Numbered from the stretch's first letter, positions 33,604 through 42,474 are shown. The stretch is 64,000 nucleotides of DNA from an uncultured Clostridia bacterium (GCA_934129745.1 CAKOWZ010000011.1:1-64000); one strand, 5' to 3'. Made by a program: numbers and translations. The notes: generated by a model from the sequence alone, not told the origin.

Positions 33604-36255
33604 GTGGAACACAAATTAAATGACAAGTACAACCCACAGGAATTTGAAGAAAAATTATATGATAAGTGGGAAAAGAATGGCTATTTTAAGCCAAGTATGG
33701 ATAAAACAAAAGAAAGTTATTGTATTATGATGCCACCTCCAAATGTAACAGGTAAGTTGCATATGGGGCATGCATTAGATGCTGCAATTCAAGATTTTTT
33801 AATTAGATATAAAAGGATGCAAGGATTTAATACTTTATGGCTTCCTGGTACAGACCATGCTGCTATTTCTACAGAGATGAAGGTTGTTCAGGAGTTGAGA
33901 AAACAAGGTGTAAAAAAATCTGATTTAACTAGAGAACAATTTTTGGAAAAGGCTTGGGAGTGGACACATGAGTATGGTGGAACTATTCAAAAACAACAAC
34001 GTAAAATGGGGTGTTCTTGTGATTGGGATAGAAGTCGTTTTACAATGGATGAAGGATTGTCTAAATCAGTTGAAGAGGCTTTTTTCAGATTATATGAAAA
34101 GGGATATATTTATAAAGGAAAAAGAATGATTAATTGGTGTCCAAATTGTAAAACATCAATTTCAGATGCTGAGGTTGAATATAAAGAAGAAGATTCACAT
34201 ATTTGGCATTTAAAATATCCTATAAAAGATTCAGAAGAAGGTGAACAAGATTATTTAGTAGTTGCAACAACAAGACCTGAAACAATGCTTGGGGATACTG
34301 GTGTTGCTGTAAATCCAAAAGATGAAAGATTTAAACATTTGATAGGAAAAAAATGTATATTACCATTAATGAATAAAGAAATTCCAATTATTGCAGATCC
34401 ATTTGTTGATATGGAATTTGGTACAGGATGTGTTAAATTAACTCCATGTCATGATCCAAATGATTATCAAGCAGGTAAGAAAAATAATCTTGAATTTGTT
34501 GAAGTATTTGATAGTAATTTAATAATGAATGATTTAATACCAGAAGTTGCTGGAATGAATGCATATGATGCAAGAGAATTTATTGTTAAAATGCTTGATG
34601 AACAAGGATTTTTAGTTAAAATTGAAGATTATACACATAATGTTGCAAAATGTGAAAGATGTAAAACAACAATAGAACCAACAATTTCAGACCAATGGTT
34701 TGTAAAAATGGATGAACTTGCAAAACCTGCAATTAAAGAAGTTAGAAGTGGGGATATTAAATTTATTCCAAATAAATATGATAAAACATATTTCAATTGG
34801 ATGGAAAATCTACAAGATTGGTGTATATCTAGACAATTATATTGGGGACACAGAATTCCTGCTTATTATTGTGATGAATGTGGAGAAATTCATGTTTCAA
34901 GAACAATGCCAGAAAAATGTAATAAATGCGGATGTACACATTTAACACAAGATCAAGATACATTAGACACATGGTTTAGTTCAGCATTATGGCCATTTTC
35001 AACACTTGGTTGGCCAGATAATACTGAAGATTTAAAAACATTTTATCCAACAAATGCAATTGTTACAGGATATGATATTATAACTTTATGGATTTCAAGA
35101 ATGATATTCTCAGGAATGGAATATTTGGGACAAAAGCCATTTTCAGACATAATAATTCATGGTTTAGTTCGTGATGAACATGGTGTAAAAATGAGTAAAT
35201 CATTAGGAAATGGTGTTGATCCATTAGAAGTTGTTGCAAAATATGGTGCAGATGCATTAAGATTTTCATTAATATTAGGAATTTCATTTGGAAATGATAT
35301 TAGATATATTCCAGCAAAAGTAGAACAAGGTGCAAATTTTGCAAATAAATTATGGAATGCATCAAAATTTGTATTAATGAATTTAGAAGATTATGAAGAA
35401 AATGATGGTCAAAATTGTGATTTAAGTAAACTTGCAATTGAAGATAAATGGATATTATCAAAAGCAAATAGATTAGCTAAAGAAATTGCAACAAATATTG
35501 ATAATTATGATTTAGGTGTTGCAACACAAAAAATATATGATTTTATTTGGAATGAATTTTGTGATTGGTATATTGAAATTGTAAAAACACGTTTATATGA
35601 TAAAAATTGTGATACAAGAAAACAAGCTCAATTTACATTAAATACAGTTTTAGAATATAGTTTAAAAATGTTACATCCAATTATGCCTTTTGTTACAGAA
35701 GAAATTTATACAAAATTATATAATAATGATGAAACAATAATGACATCAAATTGGCCTCAATTTAAAGAAGAATTTAATTTTGAATTAGAAGAAAATGAAA
35801 TTGAATTATTAAAACAAATTATTGGAGATATAAGAAATTTACGTAATAATATGAATGTTCATCCTTCTAAAAAAGCAAAATTAATATTTGTTACTGAGAA
35901 ATATAATGATTTAATAAAACAAAGTGAACAATTTTTATTAAAACTAGGATTTGGTAGTGAAATTGAAGTAAAATCTAGTAAGGAAAATATACCAGATAAT
36001 GCTGTTTCAATTTTAAAACAGGATTTAGAATTATATATGCCTTTTGAAGATTTAGTTGATTTAGAAGCAGAAAAACAAAGATTAGAGGGAGAAAAAATTA
36101 AACTTGAATCAGAAGTTGAAAGAGCTAAAAAAATGCTTTCAAACTCAGGATTTGTAAATAAGGCTCCTGAAAGTAAAATTAATGAGGAAAAAGAAAAATT
36201 GGCTAAATATGAAGAAATGTTGAAAAATACGGTTGAAAGATTAGCTAGTATGTAG
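33604..36255 (+). CDS. valS: Valyl-tRNA synthetase
   Basis: ValS charges tRNA-Val and edits mischarged threonine. The 883-residue class I enzyme has the HIGH motif as HMGHALD in PPPNVTGKLHMGH, the editing domain with TTRPETMLGDTGVAV, zinc-type Cys clusters, KMSKSLGNGVDP and a C-terminal coiled coil typical of ValS (DLEAEKQRLEGEKIKLE). The start is GTG at 33604 with AAGGAGGAG upstream; open frame before that is part of the REP-like repeat. A T-box controls it. Confidence 0.96.
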   Translation: MEHKLNDKYNPQEFEEKLYDKWEKNGYFKPSMDKTKESYCIMMPPPNVTGKLHMGHALDAAIQDFLIRYKRMQGFNTLWLPGTDHAAISTEMKVVQELRKQGVKKSDLTREQFLEKAWEWTHEYGGTIQKQQRKMGCSCDWDRSRFTMDEGLSKSVEEAFFRLYEKGYIYKGKRMINWCPNCKTSISDAEVEYKEEDSHIWHLKYPIKDSEEGEQDYLVVATTRPETMLGDTGVAVNPKDERFKHLIGKKCILPLMNKEIPIIADPFVDMEFGTGCVKLTPCHDPNDYQAGKKNNLEFVEVFDSNLIMNDLIPEVAGMNAYDAREFIVKMLDEQGFLVKIEDYTHNVAKCERCKTTIEPTISDQWFVKMDELAKPAIKEVRSGDIKFIPNKYDKTYFNWMENLQDWCISRQLYWGHRIPAYYCDECGEIHVSRTMPEKCNKCGCTHLTQDQDTLDTWFSSALWPFSTLGWPDNTEDLKTFYPTNAIVTGYDIITLWISRMIFSGMEYLGQKPFSDIIIHGLVRDEHGVKMSKSLGNGVDPLEVVAKYGADALRFSLILGISFGNDIRYIPAKVEQGANFANKLWNASKFVLMNLEDYEENDGQNCDLSKLAIEDKWILSKANRLAKEIATNIDNYDLGVATQKIYDFIWNEFCDWYIEIVKTRLYDKNCDTRKQAQFTLNTVLEYSLKMLHPIMPFVTEEIYTKLYNNDETIMTSNWPQFKEEFNFELEENEIELLKQIIGDIRNLRNNMNVHPSKKAKLIFVTEKYNDLIKQSEQFLLKLGFGSEIEVKSSKENIPDNAVSILKQDLELYMPFEDLVDLEAEKQRLEGEKIKLESEVERAKKMLSNSGFVNKAPESKINEEKEKLAKYEEMLKNTVERLASM

Positions 36256-36316
36256 GTAAAATGAAAGATTAAAAAATTAAAGTGTAGATACTAGAGGATA
36301 AATTTAAAGAATAGAT

Positions 36317-36486
36317 ACTAAAGTATTAAAATATAAATATTATAATATAAATGTCAAACTATAAATATTAAAGCATAAATATTAAAGTATAAATATTAAA
36401 GTATAAATATTAAAGTATAAATATTAAAACATAGATATTAGAGTGCAAATATTAATGCATAAATATTAGAACATAAATAGTAAAGA
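36317..36486 (+). repeat. Tandem 14-bp repeats in a long intergenic gap
   Basis: From 36361 there are nine units of ATAAATATTAAAGT with few changes; degenerate copies extend back to about 36317. The gap 36256-36800 otherwise holds a terminator and a promoter region. No coding potential seen in the repeat. Confidence 0.85.
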
Positions 36487-36530
36487 AAAACCTGAAAAGA
36501 AGTTATAAATGATTTCTTTTCAGGTTTTTT
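36487..36530 (+). terminator. Terminator after valS and the 14-bp repeats
   Basis: AAAACCTGAAAAGAA pairs with TTCTTTTCAGGTTTT over a loop of 12 bases and ends in six T. Confidence 0.9.
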
Positions 36531-36580
36531 ATATTTTGGTGGTAATAAATAAATCAAAAATAATTCATAAAATTTATTTA

Positions 36581-36624
36581 TTCGACAAGATTCGACAAAA
36601 AATCCGAGAGAAATGTAGTAGAAT
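36581..36624 (+). promoter_or_regulatory. Tandem Spo0A-like boxes and promoter of the receiver gene
   Basis: TTCGACAA occurs at 36581-36588 and 36591-36598. TAGAAT at 36619-36624 is the likely -10. The box centres would lie near -46 and -36, positions from which Spo0A activates sigma-A promoters. Confidence 0.55.
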
Positions 36625-36800
36625 ATACAAAGTAGGAATCACAAAAATAATAAGTACAAAATAATAAATACAAAAATTTGTAATCAAAACAAAAAAATAT
36701 AACTAATAAATATTATAATAAAAGGAAAAATAATCCAACCAAATATGTGAATAATTTTAACAATTTTAAACAAATTAATTATAAAGGAGTGGATGATAAA

Positions 36801-37334
36801 ATGAATGATAAAGATAATGACAAAATAAATGAAAAATCAAAAAAAATAAAATTAATTATAGCAGAAGATAACAAAGAATTTAATAATATACTTAAACAGA
36901 TTCTAGAGTCAAATGACAAAATTGAAGTTATTGGAAGTTGTTATTCAGATGAGCAAGAATTACAAATGATTGAAAAACTTCATCCAGAAATAGTGATAAC
37001 AGATTTGGTTAGAAATGGTAAAAAATCAGGTTTAGAAATAATAAAAAAATGTAAAGAAAAATCAAATATTCCAAAATTTTTAGTGATAACAGCTGGAGGT
37101 GATGATGAAATTGATTGTGATATTATTGATGGATTAATAAAAAAGCCTATTATAAATTATGAAATTATTGTTGACCAATTATTAATACTAAAAAAACAAA
37201 TAATGCAAGAAACATTGCGTATTTCAAATGATAATGATACGATGGTTCATGTTGGTAATATTTTTAATGATTTTAGTAAAAAATTTGGGAACAATAAAAA
37301 AAGAAAATTTGAAAAGATAATTAAAAATCTATAA
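36801..37334 (+). CDS. Receiver-only protein similar to the Spo0A receiver domain
   Basis: The 177-residue protein has a basic N-terminal stretch, then one receiver domain: IIAEDNKEF (acidic pocket), Asp68 in VITDLVRNG, Thr in VITAGG and Lys in IKKPI. The start KIKLIIAEDN and EVIGSC resemble Spo0A, but there is no DNA-binding domain; about 50 helical residues follow instead. It may be a phosphate sink or a phosphorelay intermediate like Spo0F. AAAGGAG precedes ATG 36801. Tandem Spo0A-like boxes lie upstream, which supports a sporulation link. Confidence 0.7.
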   Translation: MNDKDNDKINEKSKKIKLIIAEDNKEFNNILKQILESNDKIEVIGSCYSDEQELQMIEKLHPEIVITDLVRNGKKSGLEIIKKCKEKSNIPKFLVITAGGDDEIDCDIIDGLIKKPIINYEIIVDQLLILKKQIMQETLRISNDNDTMVHVGNIFNDFSKKFGNNKKRKFEKIIKNL

Positions 37335-37341
37335 AGAAAGG

Positions 37342-37368
37342 TAACGAAGTAAATTTTCGTTTTTTATT
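37342..37368 (+). terminator. Terminator after the receiver gene
   Basis: AACGAA and TTCGTT, separated by a short loop, are followed by a T run. The stem is short. Confidence 0.6.
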
Positions 37369-37380
37369 TGTTCTATTTAA

Positions 37381-37480
37381 CAACTACAAACCACATAAAA
37401 TAAACAATTGTAGTTGATAATAAAATCAAAAAATAAGTGAGATAATACTAGCAAATGATAAAAATAAATGTTGCTAGTAT
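37381..37480 (+). promoter_or_regulatory. Two perfect inverted repeats before the XRE regulator
   Basis: CAACTACAA (37381-37389) faces TTGTAGTTG (37408-37416), and ATACTAGCAA (37445-37454) faces TTGCTAGTAT (37471-37480). The second ends 1 base before the ribosome binding site. They could be operators for the regulator or RNA stems. Confidence 0.55.
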
Positions 37481-37499
37481 TGGAGGAATTAATAGTAAA

Positions 37500-37919
37500 A
37501 TGAGTAGAACAGATAGATATGAATATCAAGATTGGGATGGATTTGGTGCAAGAACACGAAACTATAGACTTGCAATAGGACTTACAAAAGAGACTTTTGC
37601 AGATATGATAAATCGTTCTGAAAATTATGTATCAGAATTGGAAAAAGGTAATAGTAGTTGCAGTGTTCATACTTTATACCAGATTTCACAAGCATTGAAA
37701 GTTCCTAGCGATAGTTTGCTTTATGAGGAAAATGAAGCATATATGAAAGATGATTATAGTGATAAGGAGATTTTGAAAAATATTATAGATAGATGTAGTG
37801 ATGAGGAAGTAGCTGTTATTAAAGATTTGATTACAGCAGCATATCCTAATTTGGATAAAATGACTGCTAATAGAAAGATTGGAAAAGAAAAAAATAAGAA
37901 TTGTGAAAATAAGAAATAA
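37500..37919 (+). CDS. XRE-family transcriptional regulator
   Basis: The 139-residue protein has an N-terminal helix-turn-helix of the XRE/Cro type (about residues 19-78: TRNYRLAIGLTKETFADMINRSENYVSELEKG, in two parts of the fold, then SCSVHTLYQISQALKVPSDSLL) and a C-terminal region of about 60 residues, helical and rich in charged residues. GGAGGA lies 12 bases before ATG 37500. The inverted repeats directly upstream are possible autoregulatory sites. Confidence 0.85.
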   Translation: MSRTDRYEYQDWDGFGARTRNYRLAIGLTKETFADMINRSENYVSELEKGNSSCSVHTLYQISQALKVPSDSLLYEENEAYMKDDYSDKEILKNIIDRCSDEEVAVIKDLITAAYPNLDKMTANRKIGKEKNKNCENKK

Positions 37920-38029
37920 AATTTTTTTAGTTAATATTTTGGAAACTTTAATTTTAGCTGGTATCATAAGTGGTGGTACTGGCTTATGTTGCTTGTGAAA
38001 AACTTGAAAACAAAACTAAAATATTTTTC

Positions 38030-38084
38030 AATATTTTGCTATGAGTTGAATATTTTGATATGAGTCAAATATTTTGCTATCGTC
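38030..38084 (+). repeat. Three 19-bp direct repeats upstream of pyrG
   Basis: AATATTTTG starts units at 38030, 38049 and 38068, each followed by a variant of CTATGAGTTG. They lie in the 390-base gap between the XRE gene and pyrG. Function unknown. Confidence 0.75.
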
Positions 38085-38193
38085 AAGTGAAAAGTTAAAA
38101 GCAATTTTGTAAAGTAAACGCAATTTGTAATATAAAAAATTGTCAAAATCTATTGAAAAAAATTAGAATAGATGTTAAAATACATTTAGATTT

Positions 38194-38311
38194 AAAAAAA
38201 ACCGCTATTTTTGTTGGAATTTTTTTAAATCTTTTTTTGTTTTCTAATAAATTAAGTATATTAAAATACATAAAAAATGCGGTTTTTTCAAAGAGAGGAG
38301 AAAATCAAAAA
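38194..38311 (+). promoter_or_regulatory. pyrG leader with terminator-like structure
   Basis: AAAAAAACCGC (38194-38204) can pair with GCGGTTTTTT (38279-38288) over a loop of 74 bases. The 3' arm ends in T6 and AGAGGAG of pyrG follows at 38294. This may be an attenuator; B. subtilis pyrG is attenuated by reiterative transcription, but that initiation signal was not found here. Confidence 0.4.
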
Positions 38312-39910
38312 ATGAAAACAAAGTATATTTTTGTAACAGGTGGAGTAGTATCAGGATTAGGAAAAGGAATTACAGCAGCATCATTAGGAAGGTTGTTAAA
38401 AAACAGAGGATATAAAGTAACAGCTCAAAAATTTGATCCATATATAAATATTGACCCAGGAACAATGAATCCTTGTGAACATGGAGAAGTATTTGTTACA
38501 GATGATGGAGCTGAAACAGACTTAGATTTAGGGCATTACGAGAGATTTATAGATGAAAACCTATCTAAAAATAGTAGTATTACAACAGGAAGAATTTATT
38601 CAGAAGTAATCGAAAAAGAAAGAAGAGGGGATTATCTTGGTAAAACTGTTCAAGTAATTCCACATATAACAAATCAAATTAAAGAAAAAGTACATAAATT
38701 TGATAATACAGATGTAGATATTGTAATTACAGAAATCGGTGGAACTGTAGGAGATATTGAAAGTTTACCTTTTTTAGAGGCAATAAGACAAGTTGGAATT
38801 GAAGAAAATGATGAAGATGTAATTTATATTCATGTTACATTACTTCCATATATTTCTGGTTCAAATGAATTAAAATCTAAGCCAACACAACATTCTGTAA
38901 AAGAATTACAAAGCCTAGGAATTAAACCAGATATTCTTGTATGTCGTGCAGATGGAACAATTCCAGATGGAATGAAAGAAAAAATGGCATTATTTTGTAA
39001 TGTGAAAAAGAAAAATATAATTGAAAACGCAACTGTTTCAGATTTATATGAAGTTCCATTAATGCTTGAAGAACAAGGATTAGCAGAGGTTGTATGTGAA
39101 AAATTAAGATTAGAAAATAGAGAACCAAAAAATGAAAATTGGAAAAAAATGATTGATAATATTAAAAATTTAGAAAATAAAAATGTTAATATTGCAATTG
39201 TTGGAAAATATATTCAATTAGAAGACTCTTATTTATCAGTAATAGAAAGTTTAAAACATGGTGGATTTGCAAATAACACAAAAGTTAATATTGAATTAGT
39301 TGATTGTGAAAAAATTAAACCAGAAACTGCCAAAGAAATTTTAGGAAAATATAATGGGATTCTTGTGCCTGGAGGATTTGGAACAAGAGGTGTTGAAGGT
39401 AAAATAGAAACAATAAAATATGCAAGAGAAAACAATATTCCATTTTTAGGGATTTGTTTAGGAATGCAAATGACTGTTGTAGAATTTGCTAGAAATGTTG
39501 CAAAAATTGAAGATGCAAATTCAGCTGAATTTGATGAAAAATGCAAAAATCCAGTAATTCATATTATGGATACACAAAAAGATATAACAAAAAAAGGTGG
39601 AACAATGCGTTTAGGTGCATATCCATGTAAAATAAAATCAGATTCATTAGCATATAAAATTTATGGAAAAGATATAATCTCAGAAAGACATAGACATAGA
39701 TTTGAATATAATAATGATTATAAAGATATATTAGAAAAAAATGGTTTAATTTGTTCAGGAACATCACCAGATGGAAGTTTGGTTGAAATTGTTGAAATTC
39801 CAGAACATAAATTTTTTATTGCTGGACAATTTCATCCAGAGTTTAAATCTAGACCAGATAAGCCTGCTCCTTTGTTTGTGGAGTTTGTTAAGGCTATTAT
39901 CAGTAAATAA
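38312..39910 (+). CDS. pyrG: CTP synthase
   Basis: PyrG makes CTP from UTP, ATP and glutamine. The 532-residue protein has the synthetase half (TKYIFVTGGVVSGLGKG, FDPYINIDPGTMNP) and a C-terminal class I glutamine amidotransferase half with PGGFGTRG, the nucleophile in FLGICLGMQ and the His/Glu pair in GQFHPEF. ATG 38312 matches the usual start. A zeta-toxin module follows within 20 bases and may share the transcript. Confidence 0.97.
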   Translation: MKTKYIFVTGGVVSGLGKGITAASLGRLLKNRGYKVTAQKFDPYINIDPGTMNPCEHGEVFVTDDGAETDLDLGHYERFIDENLSKNSSITTGRIYSEVIEKERRGDYLGKTVQVIPHITNQIKEKVHKFDNTDVDIVITEIGGTVGDIESLPFLEAIRQVGIEENDEDVIYIHVTLLPYISGSNELKSKPTQHSVKELQSLGIKPDILVCRADGTIPDGMKEKMALFCNVKKKNIIENATVSDLYEVPLMLEEQGLAEVVCEKLRLENREPKNENWKKMIDNIKNLENKNVNIAIVGKYIQLEDSYLSVIESLKHGGFANNTKVNIELVDCEKIKPETAKEILGKYNGILVPGGFGTRGVEGKIETIKYARENNIPFLGICLGMQMTVVEFARNVAKIEDANSAEFDEKCKNPVIHIMDTQKDITKKGGTMRLGAYPCKIKSDSLAYKIYGKDIISERHRHRFEYNNDYKDILEKNGLICSGTSPDGSLVEIVEIPEHKFFIAGQFHPEFKSRPDKPAPLFVEFVKAIISK

Positions 39911-39930
39911 AAAGAAAGGAATGTTTAAAC

Positions 39931-40116
39931 ATGAATGATAATGTTAAATTGGATATTGCAATTGAAATAATGTCAAGTAAGGTTGCAGATGTAATGGAAG
40001 GAAAAAATAAAAAAGAAATAGATAAGATACTTGAAGAAAGGGAACAAATGTATCTTGGAAATTGGGAAGTTATTAATAAAATTCTTACTGAATATAGTGA
40101 AGATGTAAAAAGGTGA
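39931..40116 (+). CDS. Small protein, possible antitoxin of the zeta module
   Basis: The 61-residue, charged, probably all-helical product (VKLDIAIEIMSSKVADVMEG, KEIDKILEEREQMYLG) lies 20 bases after pyrG and ends 14 bases before a zeta-toxin-like gene. This matches the order of epsilon-zeta modules, where a small three-helix antitoxin precedes the toxin, although I see no clear sequence match to epsilon or PezA. AAAGAAAGG lies before the ATG. Confidence 0.55.
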   Translation: MNDNVKLDIAIEIMSSKVADVMEGKNKKEIDKILEEREQMYLGNWEVINKILTEYSEDVKR

Positions 40117-40130
40117 AAGGGAGTAAAAAA

Positions 40131-40997
40131 ATGAATTATGAACAAAGTTTAGAAAAGATTAAAGAAAAATATGTTCTTAATAATGAACAATTTCAAGAAA
40201 TGTATGAAAAATGTAAAAAGATATCTTTTTATAATTGTGAAAAAAGTAATAATCCAGTTGCAGTGTTTACAGGAGGACAAACAGGATCAGGAAAAGGTGG
40301 AATAGATGTTTTCTCAGGAAGAGAAGTTCATAAAAATGGAGAGCATATGGCTGTTTTAGATGTTGATGTGTACAGAGCAACATTTCCTTATACAAAAGAA
40401 ATTTTAAAAAAATATCCTACAATGTATTCAGATATTACAGCTGAAGTTACAGGCAAAATTGTAAATAGGATTATTAATGAAGCAGCTGAAAATAGATTTA
40501 ATTTTGTTTTTGAGGGAACATTGAGAAATACTCAACCATTTGAAACATTAAAATCAATGCCTAATGATTACAAAAAAATAATTAGAGTAATGGCTGTTTC
40601 AAATATTGAAAGTTTACTAACAGCATTTGAAAGAAATTATGAACAAATTAAATTAACAGGATATGGAAGATTTACAAATGTTGAAACTCACAACAAAACA
40701 TATAATGGTGTATTGGATAGTGTCAAAAAAATTGAAAAGAATAATGAAAATGTGATTATTGAAATATTTAAAAGAGGAAAAGATATGGTTTCTCCAATAA
40801 AGATATTTAGTACAAGTGAAAAGTCTAATAAACTTGCAAGTGAGGTATTATCTGAGCAAAGAAACATTGATAAAAATTTATATAAAGAAGAAAGAGCAAA
40901 AAGATTAAAGGTTTTGCTTGAAACTTTAAGTCCAAAGGATGAATTTGAAAAAATACAATTTGAAAAACTGAGGGATGAATTAAATTTTTTGATTTAA
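40131..40997 (+). CDS. Zeta-toxin-like kinase 1
   Basis: Zeta toxins phosphorylate UDP-N-acetylglucosamine and so block peptidoglycan synthesis. The 288-residue protein has Walker A GGQTGSGKGG (about 47-56), the acidic box LDVDVYRATFP, a conserved FVFEGTLRN strand and KRGKDMVSPIKIF near the C-terminus, as in the family. AAAGGGAG 7 bases before ATG 40131 sets the start. The small gene upstream may encode its antitoxin, and a second zeta-like gene follows in the same operon. Confidence 0.85.
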   Translation: MNYEQSLEKIKEKYVLNNEQFQEMYEKCKKISFYNCEKSNNPVAVFTGGQTGSGKGGIDVFSGREVHKNGEHMAVLDVDVYRATFPYTKEILKKYPTMYSDITAEVTGKIVNRIINEAAENRFNFVFEGTLRNTQPFETLKSMPNDYKKIIRVMAVSNIESLLTAFERNYEQIKLTGYGRFTNVETHNKTYNGVLDSVKKIEKNNENVIIEIFKRGKDMVSPIKIFSTSEKSNKLASEVLSEQRNIDKNLYKEERAKRLKVLLETLSPKDEFEKIQFEKLRDELNFLI

Positions 40998-41022
40998 AAA
41001 TTATATAAAAGGAATGGAAAAA

Positions 41023-42009
41023 ATGGAATTAGAAGAGGCAATTAAAAAATATAAGATAAATGTTCCTACTGATGAGGAATTTTACAGTGAAGAATATAGA
41101 AAATACTTTGAAGAAAATGTAAAAAATGAAGAATTAAAAATAAAATATGGCAAATATGAAGAATTTCATAAAATGTATATAGAAAGTTTCTATGTTACAT
41201 TTTATAGAGCACAAAGAAAGTTTAACTCAAAAAATAAATCTATTGCTAATTCAGAAGCTGTAATATTAGGAGGACAGGTAGGAGCAGGAAAAGGAGGTTT
41301 AGTATCTGTTGCAAAAAGAGAATTTGAAGAGCAGGGAAAAGAGGTTTTTCTGATTGATGATGATCAATATAGGAAATTTTATCCGAAAGAAAAAAGAAAA
41401 GGTATATTAAAAGAGTGTCCAGAATTTTATACTAAAATTACTGCAATTGGAAGTTCAAGTATAACTCCTAAAATTATGAAATATGCATCTGATAATGGAT
41501 TAAATTTTATCTTTGATGGTACAATGAAAAATCCAAGAATTATAGAAACAGCAATGATGTGGAATAATTACAAAATTAATTGGAAAGTAATGGGAACATC
41601 TAAAGTGGAAAGTTTAATTTCTGTGTTTGAAAGAAATGAAATTTTAAGGAAAAGAAAAGATTGTAGATTTATTACAGTTGATGTTCATAATGAAACATAT
41701 TATGGATTAGAAAATACAGTAATGTTGTTGGAAAGTATTTCGAATATTGGAAAAATACAGGTGTATAAAAGAGGTAATAAACCTGAATCACCAATAAAAA
41801 TTTATGATTCTAAAGAAAAAGATCATAAGTATGAAACTGCTGTATCAGCATTAAAGGAAGCAAGGAAACAAGACAAAGAAAGGTGTATTAGAGGAGTAAG
41901 TTCAAGAATAAAAAAATTAAAAAATTGTAATAAAAATAGAAATGAGGCAGAAAAAGTAGCTTTAGATGAATTAGAAAAAGCAATACAGTTAGAAGAACTA
42001 GAAAAATAA
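41023..42009 (+). CDS. Zeta-toxin-like kinase 2
   Basis: The 328-residue protein parallels its upstream neighbour: Walker A GGQVGAGKGG (about 83-92), LIDDDQYRKFYP, FIFDGTMKN and YKRGNKPESPIKIY. It has a longer N-terminal region (about 80 residues) that could carry its own regulation. It begins 25 bases after kinase 1 with AAAAGGA before ATG 41023. Two different zeta paralogues in tandem behind one small candidate antitoxin is unusual. Catalytic residues look intact, so toxicity must be controlled if it is a true toxin. Confidence 0.82.
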   Translation: MELEEAIKKYKINVPTDEEFYSEEYRKYFEENVKNEELKIKYGKYEEFHKMYIESFYVTFYRAQRKFNSKNKSIANSEAVILGGQVGAGKGGLVSVAKREFEEQGKEVFLIDDDQYRKFYPKEKRKGILKECPEFYTKITAIGSSSITPKIMKYASDNGLNFIFDGTMKNPRIIETAMMWNNYKINWKVMGTSKVESLISVFERNEILRKRKDCRFITVDVHNETYYGLENTVMLLESISNIGKIQVYKRGNKPESPIKIYDSKEKDHKYETAVSALKEARKQDKERCIRGVSSRIKKLKNCNKNRNEAEKVALDELEKAIQLEELEK

Positions 42010-42060
42010 TAATAAATGGAAAATGAATTGTGAATTTTATGTGAATTTAATAAAAACATA

Positions 42061-42117
42061 TTGACAAATACAAAATATGGGTGTAAATTATTAGCAGTCT
42101 TAAATAAAGACTGCTAA
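42061..42117 (+). promoter_or_regulatory. groESL promoter with CIRCE-like operator
   Basis: TTGACA at 42061-42066 and TAAATT at 42084-42089, spacing 17, form the promoter. The dyad TTAGCAGTC-N9-GACTGCTAA at 42091-42117 is the HrcA operator CIRCE with one compensated base change per arm (consensus TTAGCACTC-N9-GAGTGCTAA). Confidence 0.88.
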
Positions 42118-42192
42118 TAATTTTGTCATATCATAATTGCAATATGCATATAATATTGTAATTGGGTTGAAATAAAAAAGGAGGTAATTTTA

Positions 42193-42474
42193 ATGTTAAG
42201 ACCATTATTAGACAGAGTTGTAGTAAAAATGATAGAAGCAGAGGAAACTACAAAAAGTGGAATTATATTGACAGCAAGTAGTAAGGAAAAACCACAAATT
42301 GCTGAAGTTCTAGAGGTAGGACCAGGCGGGCAAATCGATGGTAATGAAGTTAAAATGTACATAAGAAAAGGTGATAAAGTTGTACTTAATAAATATGCAG
42401 GTACTGAAATTAAGTATGAAGGAGAAGATTTAATTATTGTTAAACAAAATGATATTTTGGCAGTTGTAGAGTAA
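42193..42474 (+). CDS. groES: Co-chaperonin GroES
   Basis: The 93-residue protein forms the heptameric lid of GroEL. It shows LRPLLDRVVVK at the start, the mobile loop TTKSGIILT, and KYAGTEIKYEGEDLIIVKQ near the end in two family blocks. GGAGG lies before the ATG. It is the first gene of the heat-shock operon controlled by the CIRCE-like site. Confidence 0.97.
   Translation: MLRPLLDRVVVKMIEAEETTKSGIILTASSKEKPQIAEVLEVGPGGQIDGNEVKMYIRKGDKVVLNKYAGTEIKYEGEDLIIVKQNDILAVVE

Noticed and set aside
36801..37334. Calling the receiver protein Spo0A
   Set aside because: It has a Spo0A-like receiver but no C-terminal DNA-binding domain, and the frame closes at 37334 with a terminator after it.
42087..42124. 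Reading the dyad before groES as a terminator
   Set aside because: It matches CIRCE with the exact 9-base spacer and lies just after a TTGACA promoter; the T run after it is short.
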